Source: JASLEW01 sp963732005 (GTDB lineage: Bacteria; Acidobacteriota; Thermoanaerobaculia; Multivoradales; UBA5704). From it: a stretch of DNA of 64,000 nt. A program made the position numbers and the translations under genes. This document shows positions 43,230-51,259 of this stretch, in pieces. The notes under the pieces were generated by a model. The model made no database searches, was not told where the DNA came from, and worked only from the letters and a program-made list of their open reading frames with translations. Within the stretch, counting starts at the first letter, position 1; every line of letters begins with the position of its first letter. The stretch covers positions 1,488,001-1,552,000 of the forward strand of contig CAVSXT010000003.1 in assembly GCA_963732005.1 (NCBI GenBank). The letters are read 5' to 3'.

Positions 43230-44975
43230 TTACCGACCGAGGATGCGCTTGACGTAGCTTTCGACAAAGGGCGTCTTTTGCAAGTTGGGCAGCGACCGGC
43301 GGAGGGCCGTGACGGCGCCCGGCTGGTCGCCCACCTCGTAGAACGCGACCGCCATGTAGAACAGCAGCTCGGGGTGGTCGTCGCCCGGCGGTCCGCCGCG
43401 GCGAAAGTAGGCCGCCGCTTCCGTCCACCGGGAGTTGCGGTAGGCGGCTTCACCGGCCAGGTACTGCGCCTCCTTCGAGTCGGGATGGGCGTCGGCCAGC
43501 TGCCGGCTGAGCCGCAGCGCCTCCCTGAGGTCGGGGATCGCGGTGGCGGTGAGGAGTTTTTCCGCGCGCGCCATGGCCTCCCGATCCGTCGCCGACATCG
43601 GTGCGGCGGGCCGGGACCCGGCGAGCGGCGCGGGCGCGGCGCCGGCCGGCGCTCTTGGCGCCTCGCCGCCGCCGGCGGTCCCGGGCGTCGGCGAAGGTGC
43701 GGTGGCGGCGCCCGTGCCGCTACCGCCCGCCGCGGCTGCTGACGGCGACCCCGGCCGGGCGGTCGCGCCCGCTGTGCCCGTTGTGCCCGCTGTGCCCGTT
43801 GTGCCCGTGGCGCCCGCGGTGCCTGAGCCAGTGGCGGTGTTCGCCGGAGCGGAGGGCTTGGTGGAGTTGACGGGAGCCCTGAGTCCGGCTTGACCGCCGC
43901 TCCCGGCGCTCCCGGCAGATTCCCGCCGAGATGGCGTGCCCGGCGCGCTCGGGTGCTTCGCCACCTGCTGGATGAGCGCCGCCACCTTGCGGTCCTGCCG
44001 GAAGCCGGACGGCAGCGCCTTCACCTGCTCCTCGGCCTGGCGCCACTGGGCCAACTCCACCCGGCAGCCAAGCAGCGCCGCGGCGTAGCGCACGTCGCCG
44101 GCGCCATCCCTCGCGCTCCCTGCCGCAGCCGGGCTCCCGGGCCTGCCCGAGCCTCCCTGGCTCTTGGAGCTCCCGGCAGGCGGTGCGCCGGCCGCCGCCG
44201 TGCCGGCTGCGATCGGCGGGGTCGGCGCGGCCAGGGCGCAGGGCTCGAGGTCGGTCAGCGCTTCGCGGCAGCGGTTGGCCGCCGCCCGCGCCAGGCCGCG
44301 CACGCAGAGCGCCCACGGGTCCTGCGGTGCGAGCGCCACCGTGGCCTCGGCGCGGGCGAGGGCAGGCGCGGTCTGGCCCTCCTCCACGTCGAGCTCGGCG
44401 AGCAGCACGTTCCACGGCACGCTCTTCGGTTCCTTTCCCAGGCGCTCCTCGAGCTGGCGCCGCCGCTCGCGCGGCGGCAGCCCGGCGATCTGCGACTCGA
44501 GCTTGCGATTGAGCAGCGGCCGCCAGGCGGCGATCGCCTCGAGGGTGCCGGCGGGCACCGCCGCGAGCACCCGCTGCTCGAAGGCGCCGCGCACCGCCGG
44601 CGGCAGATCGGCCTTGGTATAGGCGCCGAAGCGGTCCTCCACCTCGACGATCCGGCGGAAGGTCTCACGGAATGCGTCCGCATCGCCCGCCGCGGCCTGG
44701 GCCAGGCCCAGCCGGGTCAGGCAGCCGGCGAGCGCTTCCGGCTCGTCCAGCATGCCGAAGCAGGCCAGACGCAGCCGCTTGGCGGCGGCGGCATAGTCGG
44801 CGCGGTCATAGGACTGGATGCCGTCGCGCAGCAGGTCGAGATAGAACGGGTCGGCGGCGCCGAGCGCCGCCGGCGTGGCGCCGGCGCCGGCGATGCCGAG
44901 CAGGGTGGCGACGACCGCCGCGATCAGGGCTGCCGCGGCGCCGCCGGATCTCCCGGAGGGTCTCCCGGCAGTCAT
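43230..44975 (-). CDS. Secreted or membrane-anchored TPR-like protein with repeat linker
   Basis: The 581 residues carry an N-terminal hydrophobic signal or anchor (GGAAAALIAAVVATLLGIAG). Helical repeat segments follow (around 40-230, for example YAAAAKRLRLACFGML), then an extended low-complexity Gly/Ala/Thr/Pro linker (about 260-450) containing a nine-base-repeat array, then C-terminal TPR-like helices (REALRLSRQLADAHPDSKEA; YFRRGGPPGDDHPELLFYMA). It probably scaffolds the envelope export complex. ATG 44975 overlaps the phosphatase gene stop by four bases, tying it to the Wza-Wzc-phosphatase unit. No enzymatic motif is seen. Confidence 0.75.
   Translation of the reverse strand: MTAGRPSGRSGGAAAALIAAVVATLLGIAGAGATPAALGAADPFYLDLLRDGIQSYDRADYAAAAKRLRLACFGMLDEPEALAGCLTRLGLAQAAAGDADAFRETFRRIVEVEDRFGAYTKADLPPAVRGAFEQRVLAAVPAGTLEAIAAWRPLLNRKLESQIAGLPPRERRRQLEERLGKEPKSVPWNVLLAELDVEEGQTAPALARAEATVALAPQDPWALCVRGLARAAANRCREALTDLEPCALAAPTPPIAAGTAAAGAPPAGSSKSQGGSGRPGSPAAAGSARDGAGDVRYAAALLGCRVELAQWRQAEEQVKALPSGFRQDRKVAALIQQVAKHPSAPGTPSRRESAGSAGSGGQAGLRAPVNSTKPSAPANTATGSGTAGATGTTGTAGTTGTAGATARPGSPSAAAAGGSGTGAATAPSPTPGTAGGGEAPRAPAGAAPAPLAGSRPAAPMSATDREAMARAEKLLTATAIPDLREALRLSRQLADAHPDSKEAQYLAGEAAYRNSRWTEAAAYFRRGGPPGDDHPELLFYMAVAFYEVGDQPGAVTALRRSLPNLQKTPFVESYVKRILGR
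43765..43823. repeat. 9/18-base tandem repeat encoding Gly-Thr-Ala/Thr units
   Basis: Alternating GCTGTGCCC and GTTGTGCCC units followed by GTGGCGCCC. On the minus strand they encode Gly-Thr-(Ala/Thr) triplets in the linker of the TPR protein. Confidence 0.9.
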
Positions 44976-45766
44976 CGGGTGAACCGGGACACCGTCGCCG
45001 GCGCCACCGGCTCCTCGGCGGCGGCCAGGGCGCCGGCCGGCCGCAGCGGCTGGTCGGCGATCACCGCGCCGGGATTGCGGACCAGGAGCTCGCGCGCCGC
45101 CTCCTCGCCCCACCGCGCGGCGATCGCGTCCCAGGCCCGCCGCAGGCCGGGCGGCCGCCGCTGCAGGTCATGCGAGTCGCTGGCCACGAAATGGGCCAGT
45201 CCAGCCTCGACCAGCCGGCTGGCGTCGGCCTGGGCGCGGCGGCCGAAGTCGCCGGTCAGGCTCATCGCAGTCACCTGAGCCAGCGCGCCCAGCGACACCA
45301 GGTGGGCGACCGCCGCCGGGTCGGCCAACCAGCGGATGAACTCGGGGTGGGCCAGCACCGGCCGCCAGCCGGCGACCGACAGCTCGTGCACCAGGTCGGC
45401 CGCCTCCTCCAGGCCGGCCTCGTTGCCGAACTCGAGCAGCAGGTAGCGCGAGCCGGCGAGCGGTAGCGGTCCGTGCGCGTCGTCCTCGCGCATAGCCAGG
45501 ACCTCCCCCAGCAGCCGGGGATCGACCCGGATCTCGCCGCCGTCCAGGATGCGCGGCGCGGGGCCGACCGCCTCCTGCAGGCGCCGGCGCAGCGCCGCGA
45601 GCGCCTGGCGGTCGCAGTTCCACCAGTCGGCCTTGCGCTGATGGGGGGTGGCCACCAGCGCCTCGCACCCGGCCGCTGCCGCCATGCGGCACATCTCCAC
45701 CGCCTGCTCGAGGCTGTGCGCGCCGTCGTCGATCCCCGGCAGGATGTGGCAGTGCAGGTCGATCAT
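44972..45766 (-). CDS. PHP-type protein-tyrosine phosphatase (CpsB/CapC/YwqE family)
   Basis: Metal-dependent phosphatase that dephosphorylates the bacterial tyrosine kinase of the export system. The 264-residue protein begins IDLHCHILPGIDDGAHS with the PHP His5/His7 and Asp13-Asp14. It continues with VATPHQRKADWW, YLLLEFGNEAG, VLAHPEFIRW and HFVASDSHDLQRRPPGL, which together supply the metal ligands. The gene lies directly downstream of the Wzc-like kinase gene (12-base gap) and overlaps the TPR gene, the usual kinase/phosphatase pairing. Confidence 0.95.
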   Translation of the reverse strand: MIDLHCHILPGIDDGAHSLEQAVEMCRMAAAAGCEALVATPHQRKADWWNCDRQALAALRRRLQEAVGPAPRILDGGEIRVDPRLLGEVLAMREDDAHGPLPLAGSRYLLLEFGNEAGLEEAADLVHELSVAGWRPVLAHPEFIRWLADPAAVAHLVSLGALAQVTAMSLTGDFGRRAQADASRLVEAGLAHFVASDSHDLQRRPPGLRRAWDAIAARWGEEAARELLVRNPGAVIADQPLRPAGALAAAEEPVAPATVSRFTR

Positions 45767-45778
45767 CCCAGCCGGGGG

Positions 45779-48193
45779 TCAGGCGGCGGACCCCTCCTGG
45801 GGAGCGGCCGGCTTTTCGACCGCGACGTAGCTCTCGTAGGCGCGGTAGCGCCTGCCGAGGCCGGAGTGCGTCGAGCGATAGCGGTTGAGCACCGCGCCGA
45901 GGATGCGGACGTCCGCCTGGCGCAGGCGGTCGCGGCAATGCCGCGCGTCCTCGCGGGTGACCTTGCCGCTGCGCAGCGTCAGCACCACCCCGTCGGCGAT
46001 GACCCCGACGATGGTGGCGTCGGTGACCGCCAGCGCCGGCGGCGTGTCGATGATGATGTATTCGAAGCGGGTGCGCGCGGCGCGCAGCCAGTCGTACATG
46101 CGATCGGAGGAGAGCAGCTCCGAGGGGTTGGGGGCCACCGGCCCCGAAGGGGTGATCCAGAGATTGGGAATGTTGGTGGCGTGCACGATCTCTTCGGCGT
46201 CCGCCGTCGCGGCGAGATGGCTCACCAGGCCGGTCTGGTTGGAGATCTTGAACACCTGGTGGAGCCGCGGTTTGCGCAGGTCGCAGTCGACGATCAGCAC
46301 CGGCCGGCCGAGCTGCGACAGCACGATCGCCAGGTTGGTGGCGGTCGCCGTCTTGCCCTCGCCGGCCGCCGCCGAGGTGACCGCGACCACTTTGAGCTCG
46401 CGGGCGCTCGACAGCAGCAGCGCGGTGCGCAGCGAGCGATAGGCCTCCGAGATCTGGGTGCGCGGCAGCTCGTGCGGCACCAGCTCGATCTGGCTCGGCG
46501 CCTTGGCGGCCGAGCGCTTCCGTTCCAACCAGCCGCCAGCGCTGTCGGCACCGCTGGCGCCCGCGGGCGCCTTCTCGCCCCGCCCGAGGCGCACCCGCGC
46601 CACCGGCGGCGGCTCGGCGCCATAGCCGTAGCCGTAACCATAGCCGCCGTAGCGCCCGGAGTAGCCGTAGGCCTTGCCCGCCTCGTCGATGTCCTGGATC
46701 ACGGCCAGCGTCGGCAGGCCGATCCGCCGCTCGACCTCTTCCGGCGTCTTGATGGTGCGGTCCAGGAACTCGATCAGCAGTGCCGAGCCGACGCCGATCA
46801 GCAGGCCGAACAGCATGCCGTAGGAGACGTCCTTGCGCAGCGACGGATAGAACGGTCCGCCCGGCACCAGGGCGCGATCGACGACATGGACGTTGGAGTC
46901 GCGGGTGTCCTGCAACCTGGCCTGCACCTCGTTTTCCGAGTGCTCGCGCTCCAGCTTGTCGAGCAGGTCGCGGCGGGTCTTGATCTCCACGCCGAGGTTC
47001 TGGAACTCGGCGGCCTGGGAGTTCTGATCCATGGCCTGCGACTTGAGCTTGTTGATCTCGGACTCGAGCGACTGCTCCTGCCGCAGCGCCGTCTCGTAGG
47101 CGGCGTAGGCGCTCTTGCGCGCCGTCTCGACGGATTCCTTGACCGCGGCGGCGATGTGCTGCCTGATCTTCTCGATCTCGCCCTTGAGCGTCATCATCGC
47201 CGGCCAATCCGGCTTGTAGACCTTGAGCTTGCTGTCGTACTCCTGCTCGAGCTTGAGCTCGTCGGCGCGCAGGTTCCCCAGCACTCCGGGCTGCAGGCTG
47301 TCGGCGATCGCCTCGGCAGGCGAGGCCGCCAGGCCCTTGTAGCTAGACTCCTTGTCGATGCGCGCGTTCTTGGCCTCGATGTAGCTGGTGTTGAGCGCCT
47401 GCAGCCGCTGCAAGGTGACGTTGGCGCTCGGCTCCATGGTGACGATGTCGGTGCGGCGGCTGAACGCCTGCAGCTTCGCCTCCTTGTCGTCGATCTCCTT
47501 CTTGAGCGCCTCGATCTGCGAGTTGAGGAAGGTCGAGGTCTTGCCGGCGCTGGTGAAGCGGTATTCGATGCCCATGTCGATGAAGGCGTCGGCGAAGCCG
47601 TTCGCGGCGCGGGCCGCGAAGGTCGGCGAGGAAGCCCGATAGGAGATCTCGACCAGCTGGGTGTTGCGCACCGGCTCGATGCCCAGACCGGAGCGCAGCC
47701 GCTCGGCGAGGCCGCCCAGCGCCGCCAGGTCGTCGTCGGCGGTGGCGCCGTGAGCGAGATCGGCGGGAGCGGTGGCGGCGGCGGCGCGGCCGGCGCCGTG
47801 CGGGTTGAAGGCCGGGTCGTTCTGCAGGTCGAGCCGCTTGACCACCCGCTCGGCCAGACCGCGGCTCTCGAGCAGCCGGTACTCGGTGGGGTAGTACTCG
47901 GCGTCGAAGTAGCTCTCGAGCCACGGCGCCTGGCTGCTCAGGGCTGGCGCCAGGGTGCGGCGCTCGATCTGGATGGTCGCCGCCGCCATGAACGCCTTGG
48001 GCGTGATGGCGTAGTGAATGGCCCCGGCCGCCATGCAGACCAGGGCGGCCGCGGCCACCAGCAGCCAGTGCCGCCGCACCATGGCGACGTACTCGGCCAG
48101 GTTGAACTCCGACTCGCCCTCGAGCGGCAGGAGGTCGATCTCGTCCGGGATGGCCGGGGCGGCCGGCGCGGTCTGCGCGAGTTTGGTTTTCAA
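45779..48193 (-). CDS. Wzc-like polysaccharide co-polymerase / BY-tyrosine autokinase
   Basis: The 804-residue inner-membrane protein controls chain length and export. It has an N-terminal Wzz domain with two membrane helices (first near residues 40-60), a large periplasmic coiled-coil region (about 150-440), and a second helix region (SYGMLFGLLIGVGSALLIEF). A cytoplasmic linker holding seven Tyr in a Tyr-Gly repeat (about 508-525) precedes the kinase domain: Walker A AAAGEGKTATATNLA near 610, Walker A' LIVDCDLRKPRLH and Walker B YIIIDTPPAL. The C-terminal tail has four Tyr, fewer than in classical Wzc clusters. It starts at a TTG (48193) with AAGGAG eight bases upstream, overlapping the Wza stop (TTGA). 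Confidence 0.95.
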   Translation of the reverse strand: MKTKLAQTAPAAPAIPDEIDLLPLEGESEFNLAEYVAMVRRHWLLVAAAALVCMAAGAIHYAITPKAFMAAATIQIERRTLAPALSSQAPWLESYFDAEYYPTEYRLLESRGLAERVVKRLDLQNDPAFNPHGAGRAAAATAPADLAHGATADDDLAALGGLAERLRSGLGIEPVRNTQLVEISYRASSPTFAARAANGFADAFIDMGIEYRFTSAGKTSTFLNSQIEALKKEIDDKEAKLQAFSRRTDIVTMEPSANVTLQRLQALNTSYIEAKNARIDKESSYKGLAASPAEAIADSLQPGVLGNLRADELKLEQEYDSKLKVYKPDWPAMMTLKGEIEKIRQHIAAAVKESVETARKSAYAAYETALRQEQSLESEINKLKSQAMDQNSQAAEFQNLGVEIKTRRDLLDKLEREHSENEVQARLQDTRDSNVHVVDRALVPGGPFYPSLRKDVSYGMLFGLLIGVGSALLIEFLDRTIKTPEEVERRIGLPTLAVIQDIDEAGKAYGYSGRYGGYGYGYGYGAEPPPVARVRLGRGEKAPAGASGADSAGGWLERKRSAAKAPSQIELVPHELPRTQISEAYRSLRTALLLSSARELKVVAVTSAAAGEGKTATATNLAIVLSQLGRPVLIVDCDLRKPRLHQVFKISNQTGLVSHLAATADAEEIVHATNIPNLWITPSGPVAPNPSELLSSDRMYDWLRAARTRFEYIIIDTPPALAVTDATIVGVIADGVVLTLRSGKVTREDARHCRDRLRQADVRILGAVLNRYRSTHSGLGRRYRAYESYVAVEKPAAPQEGSAA

Positions 48194-49032
48194 AAGAAGG
48201 ACTCCTTGACGACCACCACGTCGCCCTGGCGCAGCTCGAGATCCGAGTCCTTACCGGCCAGGATGCGTTTGTAGTCGGCTTCGATCTCCGGGGTGCCGGC
48301 GGCGGCGTCCGCGCGCTTGACGCGGAGCTTGTTGGCGGCGCGGTCGGTCAGGCCGCCGGCGCGGGCGATGGCGGCGAGCAGCGTGATCCGCTCGGTGCTC
48401 TTGAACACCACCGCGCCCGGCCGGGCCACCGCGCCCAGGCAGTAGACGGTGATCTCGACCGCGGCCGGCACGTTGATCAGGTCGTTGGCTTGCAGCGGGA
48501 TGTTGACCCGCGGATCGGCGCGCATCAGCAGATCGTCGACGGCGATGGTCACCTGGTCGGAGAGGCCGCTGTCGGCACGCCGCAGGACGTAGAGCACGCT
48601 GCCGTGGTTGTCCTCGACGCCGCCGGCGGCGGTGAGCGCCTCGAGCAGCGTCCAGCGTCCGGAGAACGCGAGCGTTCCAGGCTGCTTGACGGAGCCGATG
48701 ACGGTGATCGGCCGGGAACGGAAATCCTGCACCGTCACCTCAACCGTGGCGCGCTGCGCGTACTTGGCCTCGAGCATGGACTTGAGCTTCTGTGCGACCT
48801 CGGTCTCGGTGAGGCCCGCCACCTTCAGGTCGGGGAGCGGCGGCAGGCTGATGGTGCCGTCCTCGGAGACGCGCCGCTTGTCGTTGAGCTCGGGCATCTC
48901 GAACACCCGGATGTCGAGCAGATCCCGGGGGCCGACCCGATAGCCGGTGGCGGCCGCCGGCTGAGCGCTCAACGGCGCTCCTGGCAGGAGGAGCACCGAC
49001 AAGACCCATGCGCGTATGGCTATCTTCTTCAC
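48190..49032 (-). CDS. Polysaccharide export protein (Wza-like, SLBB domains)
   Basis: Outer-membrane/periplasmic export channel component. The 280-residue product has a signal peptide (KKIAIRAWVLSVLLLPGAPL, cleavage near S-A-Q), a poly_export domain (YRVGPRDLLDIRVFEMPELN; ISLPPLPDLKVAGLTETEVA; FRSRPITVIGSVKQPGTLA) and two SLBB-like repeats (the second at VYCLGAVARPGAVV). No lipobox Cys is visible, unlike classical Wza. GTG 49032 is chosen because it gives the KK-led signal peptide; no clear Shine-Dalgarno is seen. First gene of the Wza-Wzc-phosphatase-TPR unit. Confidence 0.92.
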   Translation of the reverse strand: MKKIAIRAWVLSVLLLPGAPLSAQPAAATGYRVGPRDLLDIRVFEMPELNDKRRVSEDGTISLPPLPDLKVAGLTETEVAQKLKSMLEAKYAQRATVEVTVQDFRSRPITVIGSVKQPGTLAFSGRWTLLEALTAAGGVEDNHGSVLYVLRRADSGLSDQVTIAVDDLLMRADPRVNIPLQANDLINVPAAVEITVYCLGAVARPGAVVFKSTERITLLAAIARAGGLTDRAANKLRVKRADAAAGTPEIEADYKRILAGKDSDLELRQGDVVVVKESFF

Positions 49033-49172
49033 GACACTAGTGTTTACCGCGCCAATGGTACAGCATCCGCCGCCTCCGGTCCAGCCTGACGGCGCCATGC
49101 GCGCTTGGCGCGCCATGGGCGCCCCATCGCCGGGCGCCGGGCCGGCGCCGGCGGCTCCGGCCGGGCCGCCGG

Positions 49173-49757
49173 CTATCTTGGCTGGCTGCCTCCTTCAGGA
49201 AGGGACGCCGGCGGTCCGGGGATGGCGCCTGCCGCGAGTCGTGCCGCGAGCTCCGGCTCGTCCGCCGGCGGTCTGGGGTTGGCGCCTGGGGGTCCCGGGT
49301 TGGCGCCTGGCGGCGCCGGGAGCAGTGGCACTCCCTCTCCCGCCCGCCGCTCGATCACCCGGGCGACGGCGTCCTCCACCATGCGATCGAAGGCCTCGTC
49401 GGACTCCGGGGCCGCCGCATCCTCCACCATGGCGCCGGGGCCGGCGGCCGGCAGCGGGTCGCGGCGCCGCCGGCGCTCGAAGCTCGCCAGCAGCTCGCCA
49501 CCCGGCGAGCGCCGGCGGCGGCGGCGGCTGGCGATGTCGAAGAACTGCGCCTGCGACATGCCGATGACCCGCAGTACGGCGACGACGTGCCTGAACTTGA
49601 GGTCCACCTGGCCGCCGAACACGCGGCGCAGCGATTTCGGCCCGGCTCCCAGCCGCCGCTCGACCTCGCTCACCGAGAAGCCCGCGGCGCGGATCGCCTG
49701 GCGCAGGATCCCCGCATAGTGCTTGACCTCGACCTCGATCGCCGAACCGTCGCTCAT
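49173..49757 (-). CDS. XRE-type helix-turn-helix regulator
   Basis: The 194-residue DNA-binding protein has an N-terminal HTH: residues about 15-75 include LRQAIRAAGFSVSEVERRLG and GPKSLRRVFGGQVDLKFRHV, the latter the recognition helix region, then VVAVLRVIGMSQAQFFDIAS. The rest is a basic Arg stretch, an acidic helix and a Pro/Gly repeat tail (GANPGPPGANPRPPA). It lies upstream of wza in the same direction and may regulate the export genes; its target sites are unknown. Confidence 0.8.
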   Translation of the reverse strand: MSDGSAIEVEVKHYAGILRQAIRAAGFSVSEVERRLGAGPKSLRRVFGGQVDLKFRHVVAVLRVIGMSQAQFFDIASRRRRRRSPGGELLASFERRRRRDPLPAAGPGAMVEDAAAPESDEAFDRMVEDAVARVIERRAGEGVPLLPAPPGANPGPPGANPRPPADEPELAARLAAGAIPGPPASLPEGGSQPR

Positions 49758-49789
49758 CCGGGCCCCCCGTCTCCCGACCCGGGGAGAGT

Positions 49790-49818
49790 ATCATATTCTG
49801 GCCCGCGCTATGACATTA
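49790..49818 (-). promoter_or_regulatory. Candidate promoter of the XRE regulator
   Basis: An AT-rich island in otherwise GC-rich DNA. On the minus strand TATGAT (49790-49795) is a good -10 hexamer 33 bases before the start codon. The -35 region is poor (TAATGT at 17-base spacing), so an activator may be needed. Confidence 0.4.
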
Positions 49819-49900
49819 TCAGGTACCATCGTCTACGACCTTCACCTCCTGACTGCTCCCCCGCTCCCCCCTCGGGCGGCGTTTCGCCCCTGCCTTGCCG

Positions 49901-51205
49901 TCAGGGCGCCACGGCTCCTGGCGGCTGCCCGGCCGCCAGGGTGAGCGTGAAGCCGAGGACGTTCAGCGTCCTGCCGAAGCCGGGGAGGTTCGAATCGAAA
50001 CGGGTGTGGGAGCCCTGCAGGTCGAAGACCACGCCGCGCAGCACCTGGAAGCCGATCGAGCCGCCGTAGGCGGTCAGGTCGTCGTGGCGGTTGGGCGTGC
50101 CGGCCGCGAAGGAAGTGTAGCCGAGGGTGCCGGTCTCGCCGAAGACGCTGGCCCAGGTGCGGTGGCCGAGCTTCATGTGCAGGGAGAGCCCGTGGCGAAG
50201 GTCGTCGAAGTAGGAGTAGCCGGGCGCCACCGAATAGACCAGGTTGCGGTTGAGATAGCCGAACAGCTCCAGGTTGCGAGCCAGCTCGTAGGAGACGGTG
50301 AGATGGCCGGTGGTCTTGTCGAACTTGACGAACTGGGAGCCCTGGATGGCGCTGAGCGAGCGCTGCGCGACGTCGGCCTGGAAGAACAGCCGGCCGTGCT
50401 CGCGGCTCAGCTCGAGCACCGGCGCGGTGCCCGCGTTCGAGCGGTTGACGGCGCCCGGCACGCGGTCGGCGAAGGTGACCTGCGAGTGCTCGGCGGCGAC
50501 GCCGACCAGCCAATTGCCCGGCCGCCAGTGCAGCCCCGCCCGCTCCACCGCCTCGTCGCGGTCGAGCTCGGCGAGCAGCGCCACGGCCGGATCCCGCAGC
50601 GGATCGCCCAGCGCCCGCTGGCGGAGGAGGCTGCCGGTGACGAAGGCCGAGACGGCGCCGGTCAGGCTCACCTCGGCGGTGCCGTTGACGTGGTCGGTGC
50701 GCGCGCTGGTGAGCCGCGGCAGCTCGGCGGTCAGGATCTGCTGCTGCGCCTCGCTGCCGGCCTTCACCTGCAGGGTCAGGCGGTTCCAGAAACTGTCGAT
50801 CCCCAGGCCGTAGAGGCCGTCGAGGCGCCGCAGCTCGGTCTGCTTCTGCCACCAGACGTATTCCGGCAGCGCGTAGGCGGTCCAGGTGACGTCGGGGCCG
50901 GTGGGCAGGTAGGCGCGGAAGCCGGCGCTGGCGGTGGCGGTGACGTCGGACGGCGCCGCGCCGGCGGTTCCCGCGCCCAGCAGGTTCTTGACGTACTGCA
51001 CGTCCTTGAGCGAAACCTCGGGGGCGACGCGCACCGGCCCCAGCCGCAACCGGGCGGCGGCCACCTCCCTCGCGAGCTCGCCCTTGCGGTCCACCGGGCG
51101 GCCTTCGGGGCCGCCGGGGGTCGTATACTGCGTGAATTGAGCCCCCGCTGACATGGCGACGAAAAATGGCAGGACTCCGCTGAGGGTTCGGGTGAGCAGT
51201 CGCAT
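49901..51205 (-). CDS. Outer-membrane beta-barrel protein, exopolysaccharide-associated
   Basis: The 434 residues have a signal peptide (LLTRTLSGVLPFFVAMSAGA, cut before QFTQ). The mature part is built of alternating hydrophobic/polar strands ending with aromatic residues (TWTAYALPEYVWWQKQTELR; NRLTLQVKAGSEAQQQILT; VVFDLQGSHTRFDSNLPGFG) and a last strand NVLGFTLTLAAG, typical of a beta-barrel. It may be the outer-membrane pore partner of the Wza system, which lacks its own visible lipidation. ATG 51205 with GGAGA upstream is favoured over a spurious long frame. It diverges from the ligase gene at 51260. Confidence 0.75.
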   Translation of the reverse strand: MRLLTRTLSGVLPFFVAMSAGAQFTQYTTPGGPEGRPVDRKGELAREVAAARLRLGPVRVAPEVSLKDVQYVKNLLGAGTAGAAPSDVTATASAGFRAYLPTGPDVTWTAYALPEYVWWQKQTELRRLDGLYGLGIDSFWNRLTLQVKAGSEAQQQILTAELPRLTSARTDHVNGTAEVSLTGAVSAFVTGSLLRQRALGDPLRDPAVALLAELDRDEAVERAGLHWRPGNWLVGVAAEHSQVTFADRVPGAVNRSNAGTAPVLELSREHGRLFFQADVAQRSLSAIQGSQFVKFDKTTGHLTVSYELARNLELFGYLNRNLVYSVAPGYSYFDDLRHGLSLHMKLGHRTWASVFGETGTLGYTSFAAGTPNRHDDLTAYGGSIGFQVLRGVVFDLQGSHTRFDSNLPGFGRTLNVLGFTLTLAAGQPPGAVAP

Positions 51206-51259
51206 GGTTTCTCCAAGCAGGCCCGAAGTCGCTTCCAGGTTCCGGGGAACGGTCGCGCC

